Assembly: GCA_037974665.1 (NCBI GenBank)
Contig: CM075771.1
Span: 15,845,425 to 15,909,424 of the forward strand
DNA: 64,000 nucleotides
Direction of reading: 5' to 3'
DNA from: Ehretia macrophylla
Lineage: Eukaryota; Streptophyta; Magnoliopsida; Boraginales; Ehretiaceae
Part shown: positions 1 through 9,913 of the stretch, in pieces
How positions within the stretch are numbered: the stretch's first letter is position 1
How the letters are laid out: each line of letters starts with the position of its first letter
The notes under the pieces: generated by a model
Databases searched by the model: none
What the model was told of the DNA's origin: nothing
What the model saw: only the letters and a program-made list of their open reading frames with translations
Position numbers and translations under genes: made by a program

Positions 1-3000
1 TGTACCTGCTTCAGATTTGGTTGGTTCATTTTACTTAGCCTTTACCTAATGCTTCATATTCCTATTACAGATACTAGCAGTAATAATAGTAAAATGACCA
101 TAGTAGTGTCTAGTGTATGTCTAGCAATATCAGTACAAACCAAAATTAGACCCCAAATTACAACGGGGGTCTTTTACATTACAAATAACAAGCAACATAA
201 AGGAAATAGACTTCAAGTAGCACAGAGTTCACAAGTAGCCACAATCACGCAAATCAACTAGACAGGCAATCACTCCAAGGATTCATCGTTAGGCACACTG
301 TCCTCGGGTACCTATTCTGGATCTTCTTCACCTGAGATGATAAAAGAGGGTGAGTCCTTATGAACTTAAAGAGGGGGAACGAGAAATAGGTTTTGAAACT
401 CATTTTCCAGTTCAACTTATGAAAATCCTTTTGCAAGCATGAAATAACAATAATATAAGTACAGGAACAGAAATACCAGTCTTTCCTCCCCGAGGCACTC
501 TAGGAACCAAGTGAGAGTACTTATACACATAGTAAAGGATACAGTGAGCTTTTGCTCTCAGATCAATCCCAGAATCAGTTGTTGTGGCCGACTTCAAATC
601 ATTCCCCAAACACGCCAGGTGGGTGTACTCCGGATGTACCCCGAAATCCTTCGACCCAACTCTCCGAGGAAGTCTAGCCCCCAAGCGAGAGAGGGAATGG
701 GACCATGGTAGTCACGGGTGCACCGGCAAGCCCGATGCCGCCCGGTGTGCGTGATCGCTACCATGCCGACAAGAAAGGTTGCAACCTTGTATGCAGTGCA
801 CATTTATGGCATTTAATATATCACATTAGGAGGACAACAAAGTAGGTTGCCTCCGGACAGTCATAAGATTGCACATTGACAAGTAAACAGGCAGGGCACG
901 ATAAGACAAGTAATTTCACTTGAAAGGCATATAGAGTTATATGGACATTAAACGGGCAGCCATGTAACACATGTAAATCAAGCCATATAACTCAATTCAA
1001 AGTCCACGTAATCATATAATAAGATTATATAACATGCAACAACATCTATGTGGGCTCGGATGCAAGAAAAGCCTATTTGTCAACATGCAATGATCAAAAC
1101 CACATTTAAGGCTATAAGGCAACTACGGGCAGCCTACTATACATATAATTACACTCAATATTCAAAGGATCAACACTTAGCAAGTTCGCCTAGTCACTAG
1201 GGTTTCCATTTCGTGCATATCCGTTCAATTTGAGCCCCAAACCAACTCAAACTCAATCTCAAGCCATGCATCATTTAATTCAACATCCTCAAACATTCAA
1301 AACAGTCCACACAACATCCCAAAGCTACAATCCCAAGCATTTAATTCAACAAGAGAAGTTACAACAATTTTTCTAAGCATAACACTAAGTGAAACCCTTA
1401 CTGTAATAGGCTGTTTTCTCACAATCATTAGGATAAGCAAACAATCTCCAATTCCAGTGAATAAGATGTCAAATTAAAGCTTACGAAGTGATCTAAAATC
1501 ATAAACAAACCTTGCATCATTTGGAGTTCGGGATCATTAGTTATAGCCGAAACAGTGAGATAGCACAAAACTGTCCAGATTTGCACACATTTCTATAATT
1601 GACGTTTTTGAGGTCCTTAGGGTCAGTTTTAGTCTTAGTCCATTTCTGACAAAAATGTCCAGAACTGAAAAATATATCAGAAAACCAAATTTAAAGGATT
1701 TTGGACATCATTTACTAAGTCAAATATGGTTCGTTCTACAAGGTCAGTGCATCTGCTAAAACCTGCTTCATTTTTTCCAGATTTCCAGATTTGGACACAT
1801 TTTAAAGATTTGCTATTTTGAGGACTTTAGAGTCAAAATTAGCTTTGGCCTATTTCTACGAAAAATGTTGAAAACTGGCAAAAATAGTGACCCACCAATT
1901 TTCATGCATTTTCAACATCATTTGCCTAGCTAAACTTACCTCTAAATAAACTAGTCAGAGAGCTGTCAACAATCCTACTTCACCTATCATTACTTTCAAG
2001 CCAAGATCTTGCCATGCATGGTTGCAAAAGCTTATGAACGAACATATAACTCAAGTACATAAGCAAAGACATACTTTTATGTGCATGCATGTGGATTTTG
2101 AAGGATTTTCAAAAGGTTTTAGCCCTCACCTTAGCAATCAACCAAGAAGATGCACAAAACTTGTTGAAGCACAATTTTCTTCTTCTCCTTTGCCTAGCCG
2201 AGATTCCAACTAGATTTTCTCTATTTTTCCTAGCTTAGTGACCAAGCTCTTAGTACATGCATGAGGTTAGAACAAATAGAAAAGAAATGGAAGCTTAAAA
2301 ACTCACCTAGGGCCGAAATGAAGACTCTATGTGCTTGTATGCATCTTTTGAGCTAACTACTTGCTTTCCTTTGCTTGGGCTTGCCTTGAATGACCTTAGG
2401 ATGATGAAGATGAGTTGTGAAGTGAAGAGAATCAGCCAAAACCGAGATTGAGAGAGAAGAAAGAGAGGGAGAGAGAGAAATGTGAGGAGAGTGAGAGAAA
2501 TGAGAGAAAATAGAAGCTTTTGCAATTGTTGATGCAAATGTTAGCCTTGGGCATGCAAAAATCTGATTTTGTGTCATCTTTTGAATTGTTTTAGCATGTG
2601 TGTAAGAGAATGTTGGGTATTTAGGGATTTTAGGTAGAATAGAATATAGGATATGTTTAGAGATTTGTGAGATTTTGTCTTGTAGTGAGTTTAAAATATA
2701 ATATTTAGGTGTTAGTAGATTTTGTAAAGATTTGAATTAGGATTATAATAATAGTTAGTGATGTTTGTAAGATTATTTTATAGTCTAGTGCTTTGTGTAG
2801 GATTCTTTCTTGATTAACGTGGTGGCACGGATTCCTAGGTCTAGGGCACGAATTACGAGGTAGACACGAACTTCAAGACTAATGCACGTACTTCAAGATA
2901 AATGCACGGATTCCAATGCAAATGCACGTGACCCTAGGTAAATGTACGTAAACCAATACAAGGCACGTAATTCAATGCAATGCACGTAAATCGAGGTACG

Positions 3001-3243
3001 ACTCTTAAACCTAGGTTAGGACACGCAATTCAAGGTTAGGGCACACAAAATGAGACAACGCACGCAATTCGAAGTCGGGGCACGTAAGTCGAGGATTAGG
3101 GCACATAATTCTGGGTCAAGGCACGAATGATGAGGCATGTACAAAAACCAAGACAGGGCGCGTAATCCAAGGTCAGTCATATCATTCTTGGTCTATGGCA
3201 CGCAAATCAAGGTAACATACATTATTCGGGGTCAGGCCTCACA
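1..3243 (-). mobile_element. Chromovirus LTR, partial (solo LTR or 5' LTR)
   Basis: This region aligns along its length with the two LTRs at 51245-54821 and 59646-63211. Position 1 corresponds to about 51599, so roughly 355 bp of the LTR lie left of the window. The right boundary is the LTR start read on the minus strand (TGTGAGGCCTGACC, ending at 3243), after which family A 5S spacer resumes with GATATCACGTCTTGCG. Recognisable blocks are the GC-rich block at about 640-770, two copies of an internal repeat of about 208 bp (about 1570-2000), a GA-rich tract (about 2445-2515) and an ACGT-rich degenerate minisatellite (about 2815-3235). The left flank is missing, so a solo LTR cannot be told from the 5' LTR of a full element lying to the left. 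No coding capacity is seen. Confidence 0.85.
2815..3235. repeat. Degenerate ACGT-core minisatellite in LTR U3 start
   Basis: Short imperfect repeats of the type GCACGTAATTCAAGGT recur every 14-22 bp over about 420 bp at the beginning of the LTR (read on the minus strand). The motif carries ACGT cores like those bound by plant bZIP factors, and its position at the U3 start is compatible with a promoter or enhancer role, but that is inference. The corresponding region is only about 200-220 bp in the LTRs at 39893, 51245 and 59646. Confidence 0.6.
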
Positions 3244-3385
3244 GATATCACGTCTTGCGAGGATGCTACATTGTTAAAGCAGATGGGTTGTCGATAAGTC
3301 TATTGGGCCTTTTTAATGGGCCGGCTCTCTGGGCTGAGACAGTGAACCGTCAACACATAAGGGGGCTTTGTACCCACAACTTGAC

Positions 3386-3504
3386 AGGTCCGATCATACC
3401 AGCACTACTGCACTGGATCCCATCAGAACTCCGAAGTTAAGCGTGCTTGGGCAAGAGTAGTACTAGGATGGGTAACCCACTGTGAAGTCCTAGTGTTGCA
3501 CCCT
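3386..3504 (+). rRNA. 5S rRNA gene copy A1, full length, degenerate
   Basis: First copy after the LTR. It is collinear with the whole plant 5S gene, but begins AGGTCC instead of GGGTGC and reads GGTAACCCACTG in the box C region, so helix I and the promoter are both altered. Probably not functional. Confidence 0.8.
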
Positions 3505-4065
3505 CTTTTTCATTTTTTTTTTGCGCCGTTCAGCCATGCCAAGATGCTCCATCTGTCACATTTCTTTTCTCGGGTCCCACGGCAACTTGGGCAAGACAAC
3601 TACACTTTGCGGAGGGGTTGGGCCTGGAAACCAAAGTCGTACGACCTCTGACCTTGTCTCCGTCACTCCGGTGCCCATAACATTTTTTCCCGTAAGGAGT
3701 TATGTGGCCCACAGTATATCGTTGGAAAGCTCTTCGGGAGCTCTACGACGACGACGGTAAGCCTGCTCGGCTGCGCCTATTTTCAGAACCCAAAATCGAA
3801 TGTTTTCATCAGTTTCGGCCACTTTTCTTCTTTTTGCACTATTTTTTGGTCCCGGGTCGTTCGTCGTGAGCCTCGAAAAGGCCAATAACCTGACTCGTGG
3901 CACATTGAAGGGCCTTACTTCGCATCGACATCACGTCTTGCGAGGATGCTGCGTTGTAGAAGCATATGGGCTTTCGATAAGCCCATTGGGCCTTTTTAAG
4001 GGCCGTCTCTCTGGGCTGGGACTGTGAACCGTCAACACATAAGGGCTTTGCACCCACAACTTGAT

Positions 4066-4184
4066 GGGTCCAATCATACCAGCACTACTACGCCGGATAC
4101 CGTCAAAACTCCGAAGTTAAGCATGCTTGGGCGAGAGTAGTACTAGGATGGGTGACCCCTTGGGAAGTCCTACTGTTGCACCCC
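4066..4184 (+). rRNA. 5S rRNA gene copy A2, full length, degenerate
   Basis: Starts GGGTCCAATCATACC. The internal promoter stretch GGGCGAGAGTAGTACTAGG followed by ATGGGTGACCCC is intact. Substitutions in the 30-40 region (CGCCGGATACCG) break the consensus. Confidence 0.82.
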
Positions 4185-4593
4185 CTTTTTCATTTTTTTT
4201 TACGCCGTTCAGCCACGCCAAGATTCTCCATCTGTCATATTTCTTTTGTCGAGTCCCTCGGCATCTTGGGAAAGACAACTTCGCTTCGCGGAGGGGCTCG
4301 ACCCTCAAACCGAGGTCGTGCAGCCTCTAACCTAGTCTCGTGGCTTTGGTGCCAATAACTTTTGATCCGTAAGAAGTTATACGGCACACATTATATCATT
4401 GGAAAGCTCTTCGGGACCTCTACGACATGGGAATCAACCCTGCTCCCCTGCGCATATTTTCGAAACCCAAAATCGAACGTTTTCATCAATTTTGGGCTAC
4501 TTTTTTCTTTTTGGGTCTTTTTAATAGGCCGTCTCTTTGGGTTGGGACTGTGAACCGTCAACACATAAGGGGGTTTTGCGCCTACAACTTGAC

Positions 4594-4682
4594 GAGTGCG
4601 ATTAGAACTCTGAAGTTAAGTGTGCTTGGGCGAGAGTAGTACTAGGATGGGTGACCCCCTGGGAAGTTATTGTGTTGCACCC
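4594..4682 (+). pseudogene. 5S rRNA pseudogene A3, 29-nt internal deletion
   Basis: An 89-nt copy that jumps from the first 6 nt (GAGTGC) to about consensus position 36 and continues GAACTCTGAAGTTAAG. The 3' two thirds, including the A box, intermediate element and C box, is kept. Confidence 0.82.
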
Positions 4683-5240
4683 GCTTTTTTTTTTTTTTTG
4701 GTGCCATTCAGCCATGCAAAATTGCTCCATCTGTCACATTTCTTTTCTCGAGTCCCATGGTATCTTTGAAAAGACAACTTCACTTCGCTGAAGGGCTAGG
4801 CTTACAAACCGAGGTCGTACGGCCTCTGACCTTATCTCTGTGGCTCCGGTGCCCATAACTTTTGATCTTTAAGGAGTTATGCGGCCCACAGTATATCGTT
4901 GGAAAGCTCTCCGGGAGCTCTACGACGGGAGCAGCAAGACTAATTGGATGCGCCTATTTTTGGAACCCAAAATGGAACATTTTCATTAGTTTCAGGGCAC
5001 TTTTTTTTTGCACTGTTTTTTCATCCCAAGTCGTTCGTCGTGAGCATTGAAAAGGCCGATAACTTCACTCGTGGGACATTAAAGTGTCCTACTACGCATC
5101 AATATCACGTCTTGCGAGGATGATGCTTTGTAAAAGCAGATGGGCTATCGATAGGCCCATTTGGCCCTTTTAATGGGCTGTCTCTCTGGGCTAGGACTGT
5201 GAACTGTCAGCACATAAGGACTTTGCACCCATAACTTGAA

Positions 5241-5330
5241 AGGTGCCGTCAGAACTTCGAAGTTAAGCGTGCTTGGGTGAGAGTAGTACTAGGATGGGTG
5301 ACCCCCTAGGAAGTCCTCGTGTTGCACCCT
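5241..5330 (+). pseudogene. 5S rRNA pseudogene A4, 29-nt internal deletion
   Basis: Same deletion junction as its neighbours (AGGTGCCGTCAGAAC). The intermediate element has GGGTGAGAG. The C box region is GGATGGGTGACCCCC. Confidence 0.83.
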
Positions 5331-5889
5331 CTTTTTCATTTTGTTTTGCGTCGTTCAGCCATGGCAAGATGATTTATCCGTCAGATTTCTTTTCTTGAGT
5401 CCCACGGCATCTTGGGCAAGACAACTTCGCTTCGCGGAGGGGCTGGGCCCGCAAACCGGTGTCTTGCGGCCTCCGACCTGGTCTTCGTCGCTCCGGTGCA
5501 CCTAATGTTTGATCTGTAAGGAGCTATGCGGCCCACAGTATATCATTGAAAAGCTCTCCGGGAGCTCTACGATGGGGACCACAAGCGTGCTTGGCTGCGC
5601 CTATTTTCGGAACCCAGAATCGAATGTTTTCATTAGTTTCTGGCCACTTTTCTTATTTTCGCATTGTTTTTCATCCCGGTTCGTTTGTCGTGAGCCTCGA
5701 AAAGGCCGATAACCTGACTCGTGGGAAATTAAATGGCCCTAGTATATGTCGATATCACGTTTTGTGAGGATGCTGCGTTGTAAAAGTGGATGGGCTGTCG
5801 ATAAGCCCATTGGGCCTTTTTAATGGGCCGTCTCTCTAGGCTGGGACTGTGAACTATCAACACATAAGGCATTGCACCCATAACTTGAC

Positions 5890-5979
5890 AGGTCCCATCA
5901 GAACTCCGAAGTTAAGCTTGCTTGGGCAAGAGTAGTACTAGGATGGGTGACCCCCTGGGAAGTCCTCGTGTTGCACCCC
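5890..5979 (+). pseudogene. 5S rRNA pseudogene A5, 29-nt internal deletion
   Basis: 90 nt, junction AGGTCCCATCAGAACTCC. Intermediate element variant GGGCAAGAG. T-run terminator CCCCCTTTTTC follows directly. Confidence 0.83.
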
Positions 5980-6542
5980 CTTTTTCATTTTGTTTTGTGC
6001 TGTTTAGCCATGCGAAGATGATTCATCCATCATATTTCTTTTCTCGAGTCCCACGGCATCTTGTGCAAGTCAACATCGCTTCGCAAATAGGCTGACCCGC
6101 AAACCGAGGTCATGCGGCCTTTGACCTGATCTCCGTTGCTCCTATGCCTATAACTTTTGATCCGTAACGAGTTATGAGGCCTACAGTATATCGTTGGAAA
6201 GCTCTCCGGGAGCTCTACGATGGGGGCAGCGAGCCTGCTCAGTTGCACCTATTTTTGTAACCCAGAATTGAACATTTTCATCAGTTTCACGCCGCTTTTC
6301 TTTTTTTTTTTGCGCTATTTTTTCATCCCGGGTCGTTCGTTGTGAGCCTCGAAAAGGCCAATAACCTGACTCGTTGAACATTAAAGGCCTTACTACGCAT
6401 CAACATCACGTCTTGTGTGGATGCTGCGTTGTAAAAGCAGATGGGCTATCAATAAGCCCATTGGGCCTTTTTAATGGCCCGTCTCTCGGGGCTAGGACTG
6501 TGAACTGTCAACACATAAGGGCTTTTGCACCCATAACATGAC

Positions 6543-6632
6543 GGGTGCCTTCAAAACTCCGAAGTTAAGCATGCTTGGGCGAGAATAGTACTAGGATGGG
6601 TGACCCCTTGGGAAGTCTTCATGTTGCACCCC
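6543..6632 (+). pseudogene. 5S rRNA pseudogene A6, 29-nt internal deletion
   Basis: 90 nt, junction GGGTGCCTTCAAAACTCC. GAGAATAG in place of GAGAGTAG. Confidence 0.83.
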
Positions 6633-7181
6633 TTTTCAACTTTGTTTTGCGCCGTTCAGCCATTCCAAGATGATTCATCTGTCACATTTCTTTTCTCGAG
6701 TCCCACGGCATCTGGGGCAAGAAAACTTCGCGGAGGGGCTGGGCTCACAAACCGAGGTCGTGCAACCTCTGACCTGGTCTCCGTCTCTCCGGTGCCCATA
6801 ACTTTTGATTTGTAAGGAGTTATATGGCCCACAGTATATCGTTGGAAAGCTCTCTAGGAGCTCTACGATATGGGTAGCAAGCTTGCTCAGCTACGCCTAT
6901 TTTCGAAACCCAAAATCAATCTTTTTCATTTGTTTTGGGCCACTTTTGTTGCGCTGTTTTTTCATCCCGGGTCGTTCGTCGTGAGCCTCAAAAAGGCCGA
7001 TACCTTGACTCGTAGGACATTGAAGGGCCCTACTTCGCATCGACATCACGTCATATGTGGATACTGCGTTGTAGAAGCAGATGTGCTGTCAATAAGCCTA
7101 TTGGGCCTTTTTAATTGGCCGTCTCTCTAGGCTGGGACTGTGAACCGTCACCACATAAGGGCTTCGCACCTACAACTTCAC

Positions 7182-7300
7182 GGGTGCGATCATAGCAGCA
7201 CTACTGTACTGGATCCCATCAGAACTCTGTAGTTAAGTGTGCTTGGGCGAGAGTAGTACTAGGATGGGTGACCCCCTGGAAAGTCCTCGTGTTGCTCCCC
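7182..7300 (+). rRNA. 5S rRNA gene copy A7, full length, degenerate
   Basis: Full-length copy (GGGTGCGATCATAGCAGC) ending GTTGCTCCCC. Its downstream spacer starts ATTTTTCAATTTT, a signature shared with copies A10, A15 and A21 that marks one unit type of a higher-order repeat. Confidence 0.84.
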
Positions 7301-7861
7301 ATTTTTCAATTTTTTTTGCACCCTTCAGCCATGCCAAGGTACTCCATCTGTCACATTTCTTTTCTCGAGTCCCCAGGCATCTTAGGCAAGACAACTTCGC
7401 TTCATGGAAGGGTAGGGCCCGCAAACCGAGGTCGTGCGGCCTCTGACCTAATCTTTGTCGCTCTGGTGGCCATAACTTTTGATTCGTAAGGAGTTATACG
7501 ACCCACAGTATATCATTGGAAAGCTCTCCGGGAGCTCTACGACGGGGGCATCAAGCATGGTTGGCTACGCCTTTTTTCAGAACCAAAAATTGAATGTTTT
7601 CATTAGTTTCAAACCACTTTTATTCTTTTCGGGCTATTTTTTTGTCCCGGGTCATTCGTCGTGAGCCTCGAAAAGGCCGATAACCTGACTCGTGGGACAT
7701 TAAAGGGCCCTATTATACGTCGACATCACGTCTTGCGAGGATGTTGCGTTTTAAAAGCAGATGGGCTACCTATAAGCCCATTGGCCCTTTTTAATAGGCC
7801 GTCTCTCTGGGCTGGGACTGTAAACCTTCAACACATAAGGGCTTTGCACCCACAGCTTGAC

Positions 7862-7951
7862 GGGTACCATCAGAACTCCGAAGTTAAGCGTGCTTGGGCG
7901 AGAGTAGTACTAAGATAGGTGACCCCTTGGGAAGTCCTCGTGTTGCACCCC
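7862..7951 (+). pseudogene. 5S rRNA pseudogene A8, 29-nt internal deletion
   Basis: 90 nt, junction GGGTACCATCAGAACTCC. Box C region reads TAAGATAGGTGACC. Its spacer carries CTGGAGTCCC in place of CTCGAGTCCC, as in A16 and A17. Confidence 0.83.
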
Positions 7952-8531
7952 CTTTTTCATTTTTTTTGTGTCATTCTGCCATGCCAAGATGCTTCATCAA
8001 TCACATTTCTTTTCTGGAGTCCCACGTCATCTTGGGCAAGACAACTTCGCTTTGCGGAGGGGCTGGGCCCGCAAACCGAGGTCGTGCGGCCTCTGAACTG
8101 GTCTCCGTCACTCTGGTGCCATATTTGTTGCTCCGGTGCCTATAACTTTTGATCCGTAAGGAGTAATGCATCCCACAGTATATCGTTGAAAAGCTCTCCG
8201 GGAGCTCTATGACAGGGGCAGCAAGCCTACTCAGCTATGCCTATTTTCGGAACCCAGAATCAAACGTTTTCATCAATTTCAGGCCACTTTTCTTCTTTTC
8301 GCACTATTTTTTCATCCTAGGTCATTCGTCGTGAGTCTCGAAAAGGCCGATAACCTGACTCGTGGGACCTTAAAGCGCCCTAGTACATGTCGCTATCTTG
8401 TCTTGCGAGGATGCTACATTGTAAAAGCAGATGGGGTGTGGATAAGCCCATTGGGTCTTTTTAATGGGTCATTTTTGTGGGCTGGGCCTCTGAACTATCA
8501 ACTGATAAGGGCTTTGCACCCATAACTTGAC

Positions 8532-8621
8532 AGGTGCCATCAGAAGTCCAAAGTTAAGCGTGCTTGGGCGAGAGTAGTACTAGAATGGGTGACCCCCAGG
8601 GAAGTCCTCGTGTTGCACCTC
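8532..8621 (+). pseudogene. 5S rRNA pseudogene A9, 29-nt internal deletion
   Basis: 90 nt, junction AGGTGCCATCAGAAGTCC. Internal promoter mostly intact apart from TAGAATGGGTGACC. Confidence 0.82.
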
Positions 8622-9180
8622 CTTTTTCATTTTGTTTTGTGTCATTCAGCCATGCCAAGATGATTCATCTATCACATTTATTTTCTTGAGTCCCACGGCA
8701 ACTTGGGCAAGCTAACTTCGCTTCGCGGAGGGTCTGAGCCCGCAAACTGAGGTCATGGGGCCTGTGACCTACTCTATGTCACTCCGGTGCCCATAACTTT
8801 TCATTCGTAAGGAGTTATGCGGCCCACAGTATATCGTTCAAAAGCTCTCCAGAGCTTTACGACGGGGCAACAAGCCTGCTCGGCTACGCCTATTTTCGGA
8901 ACCTAAAATCAAACGTTTTCATTAGTTTTGGGCTAATTTTCTTCTTTTTGTGCTATTTTTTCATCTCGGGTCATTTGTCGTGGTCCTCGAAAAGGCCGAT
9001 AATGTGACTTGTGGGACATTGAAGAGCCCTACTTCGTGTCAACATCACATCTTGCATGGATGCTGCATTGTAGAAGCAGATGGGCTGTCAATAAGCCCAT
9101 TAGGCCTTTTTAATTGGCCGTCTCTCTGGGCTGGGACTATGAATAGTCAACACATAAGGGCTTTGCACCCACAACTTGAC

Positions 9181-9290
9181 GGATTCGATCATAGCAGCAC
9201 AAAATCCCATCAGAAATCTGAAGTTAAACGTGCTTGGGCGAGAATAGTACTAGGTTGGGTGACCCCCTAGGAAGTCCTCGTGTTGCTCCC
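9181..9290 (+). pseudogene. 5S rRNA pseudogene A10, separate 9-nt deletion
   Basis: 110 nt. It retains the 5' part missing from the 90-nt copies (GATCATAGCAGCAC) but lacks about 9 nt before AATCCCATC. Ends TGTTGCTCCC with the ATTTTTCAA spacer signature. Confidence 0.8.
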
Positions 9291-9851
9291 TATTTTTCAA
9301 TTTTTTTTGCGCCGTTCAGCCATGCCAAGGAGCTCCATCTATCACATTTATTTTCTCAAGTCCCACAGCATCTTAGGCAAGACAACTTCGCTTCGCGGAG
9401 GGGCTCGACCTGCAAACCAAGGTCGTGCGGCCTCTGACCTGATCTCCGTCGCTCTGGTGCCCATAACTTTTGATTCATAAGGAGTTTTGCGGCCCACAGT
9501 ATATCGTTGGAAAGCTCTCCGAGAGCTCTACGACAGGGGCAACAAGCTTGCTTGGTTGAGCCTTTTTTCAGAACTCATAATTGAATGTTTTCATCAGTTT
9601 GAAGCCACTTTTATTCTTTTTGGGCTGTTTTTTGTCCCGGGTCATTCGTTGCGAGCCTCGAAAAGGCCGATAACCTGGCTCGTGGGACATTGAAGGGCCC
9701 TGCTACACGTCGACATCACGTCTTACGAGGATGCTGCGTTGTAAAACTAGATGGGTTGTCTATAAGCCCATTGGCCTTTTTTAATGGGCCGTCTCTTTGG
9801 GCTGGGATTGTGAACCGTCAACACATAAGGGCTTTGCATCCACAACTTGAC

Positions 9852-9913
9852 GGGTACCATCAGAACTCCGAAGTTAAGCGTGCATGGGCGAGAGTAGTAC
9901 TAAGATAGGTGAC
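9852..9913 (+). pseudogene. 5S rRNA pseudogene A11, cut by LTR element
   Basis: A 29-nt-deletion copy that reads normally to GATAGGTGAC in box C, where the LTR of the element at 9914 begins. The 3' end of this gene is not found on the far side of the element. Confidence 0.85.

Larger units (their letters stand above)
3244..9913 (+). repeat. 5S rDNA tandem array, family A, first segment
   Basis: Eleven head-to-tail 5S copies (starts 3386 to 9852) are separated by spacers of about 560 bp. Units are about 650 bp with the 90-nt gene and about 680 bp with the full gene. Each spacer runs: T-run after the gene, GCCGTTCAGCCATGCC, a TCGAGTCCCACGGCATCTTG block, a CATAACTTTTGATCCGTAAG block, near-palindromes such as AGCTCTCCGGGAGCTCT, a CGTTCGTCGTGAGCCTCG block, and then a family A-specific segment of about 150 bp (CCTGACTCGTGGGACATT to GGGACTGTGAACC) before CACATAAGGGCTTTGCACCC. 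The unit between 4066 and 4594 lacks about 150 bp of spacer. No protein gene is supported here. Confidence 0.93.

Noticed and set aside
2307..2537. Leucine- and serine-rich short frame on the minus strand
   Set aside because: It is read from the GA-rich simple sequence of the LTR and similar frames appear wherever that tract occurs, with no conserved protein.
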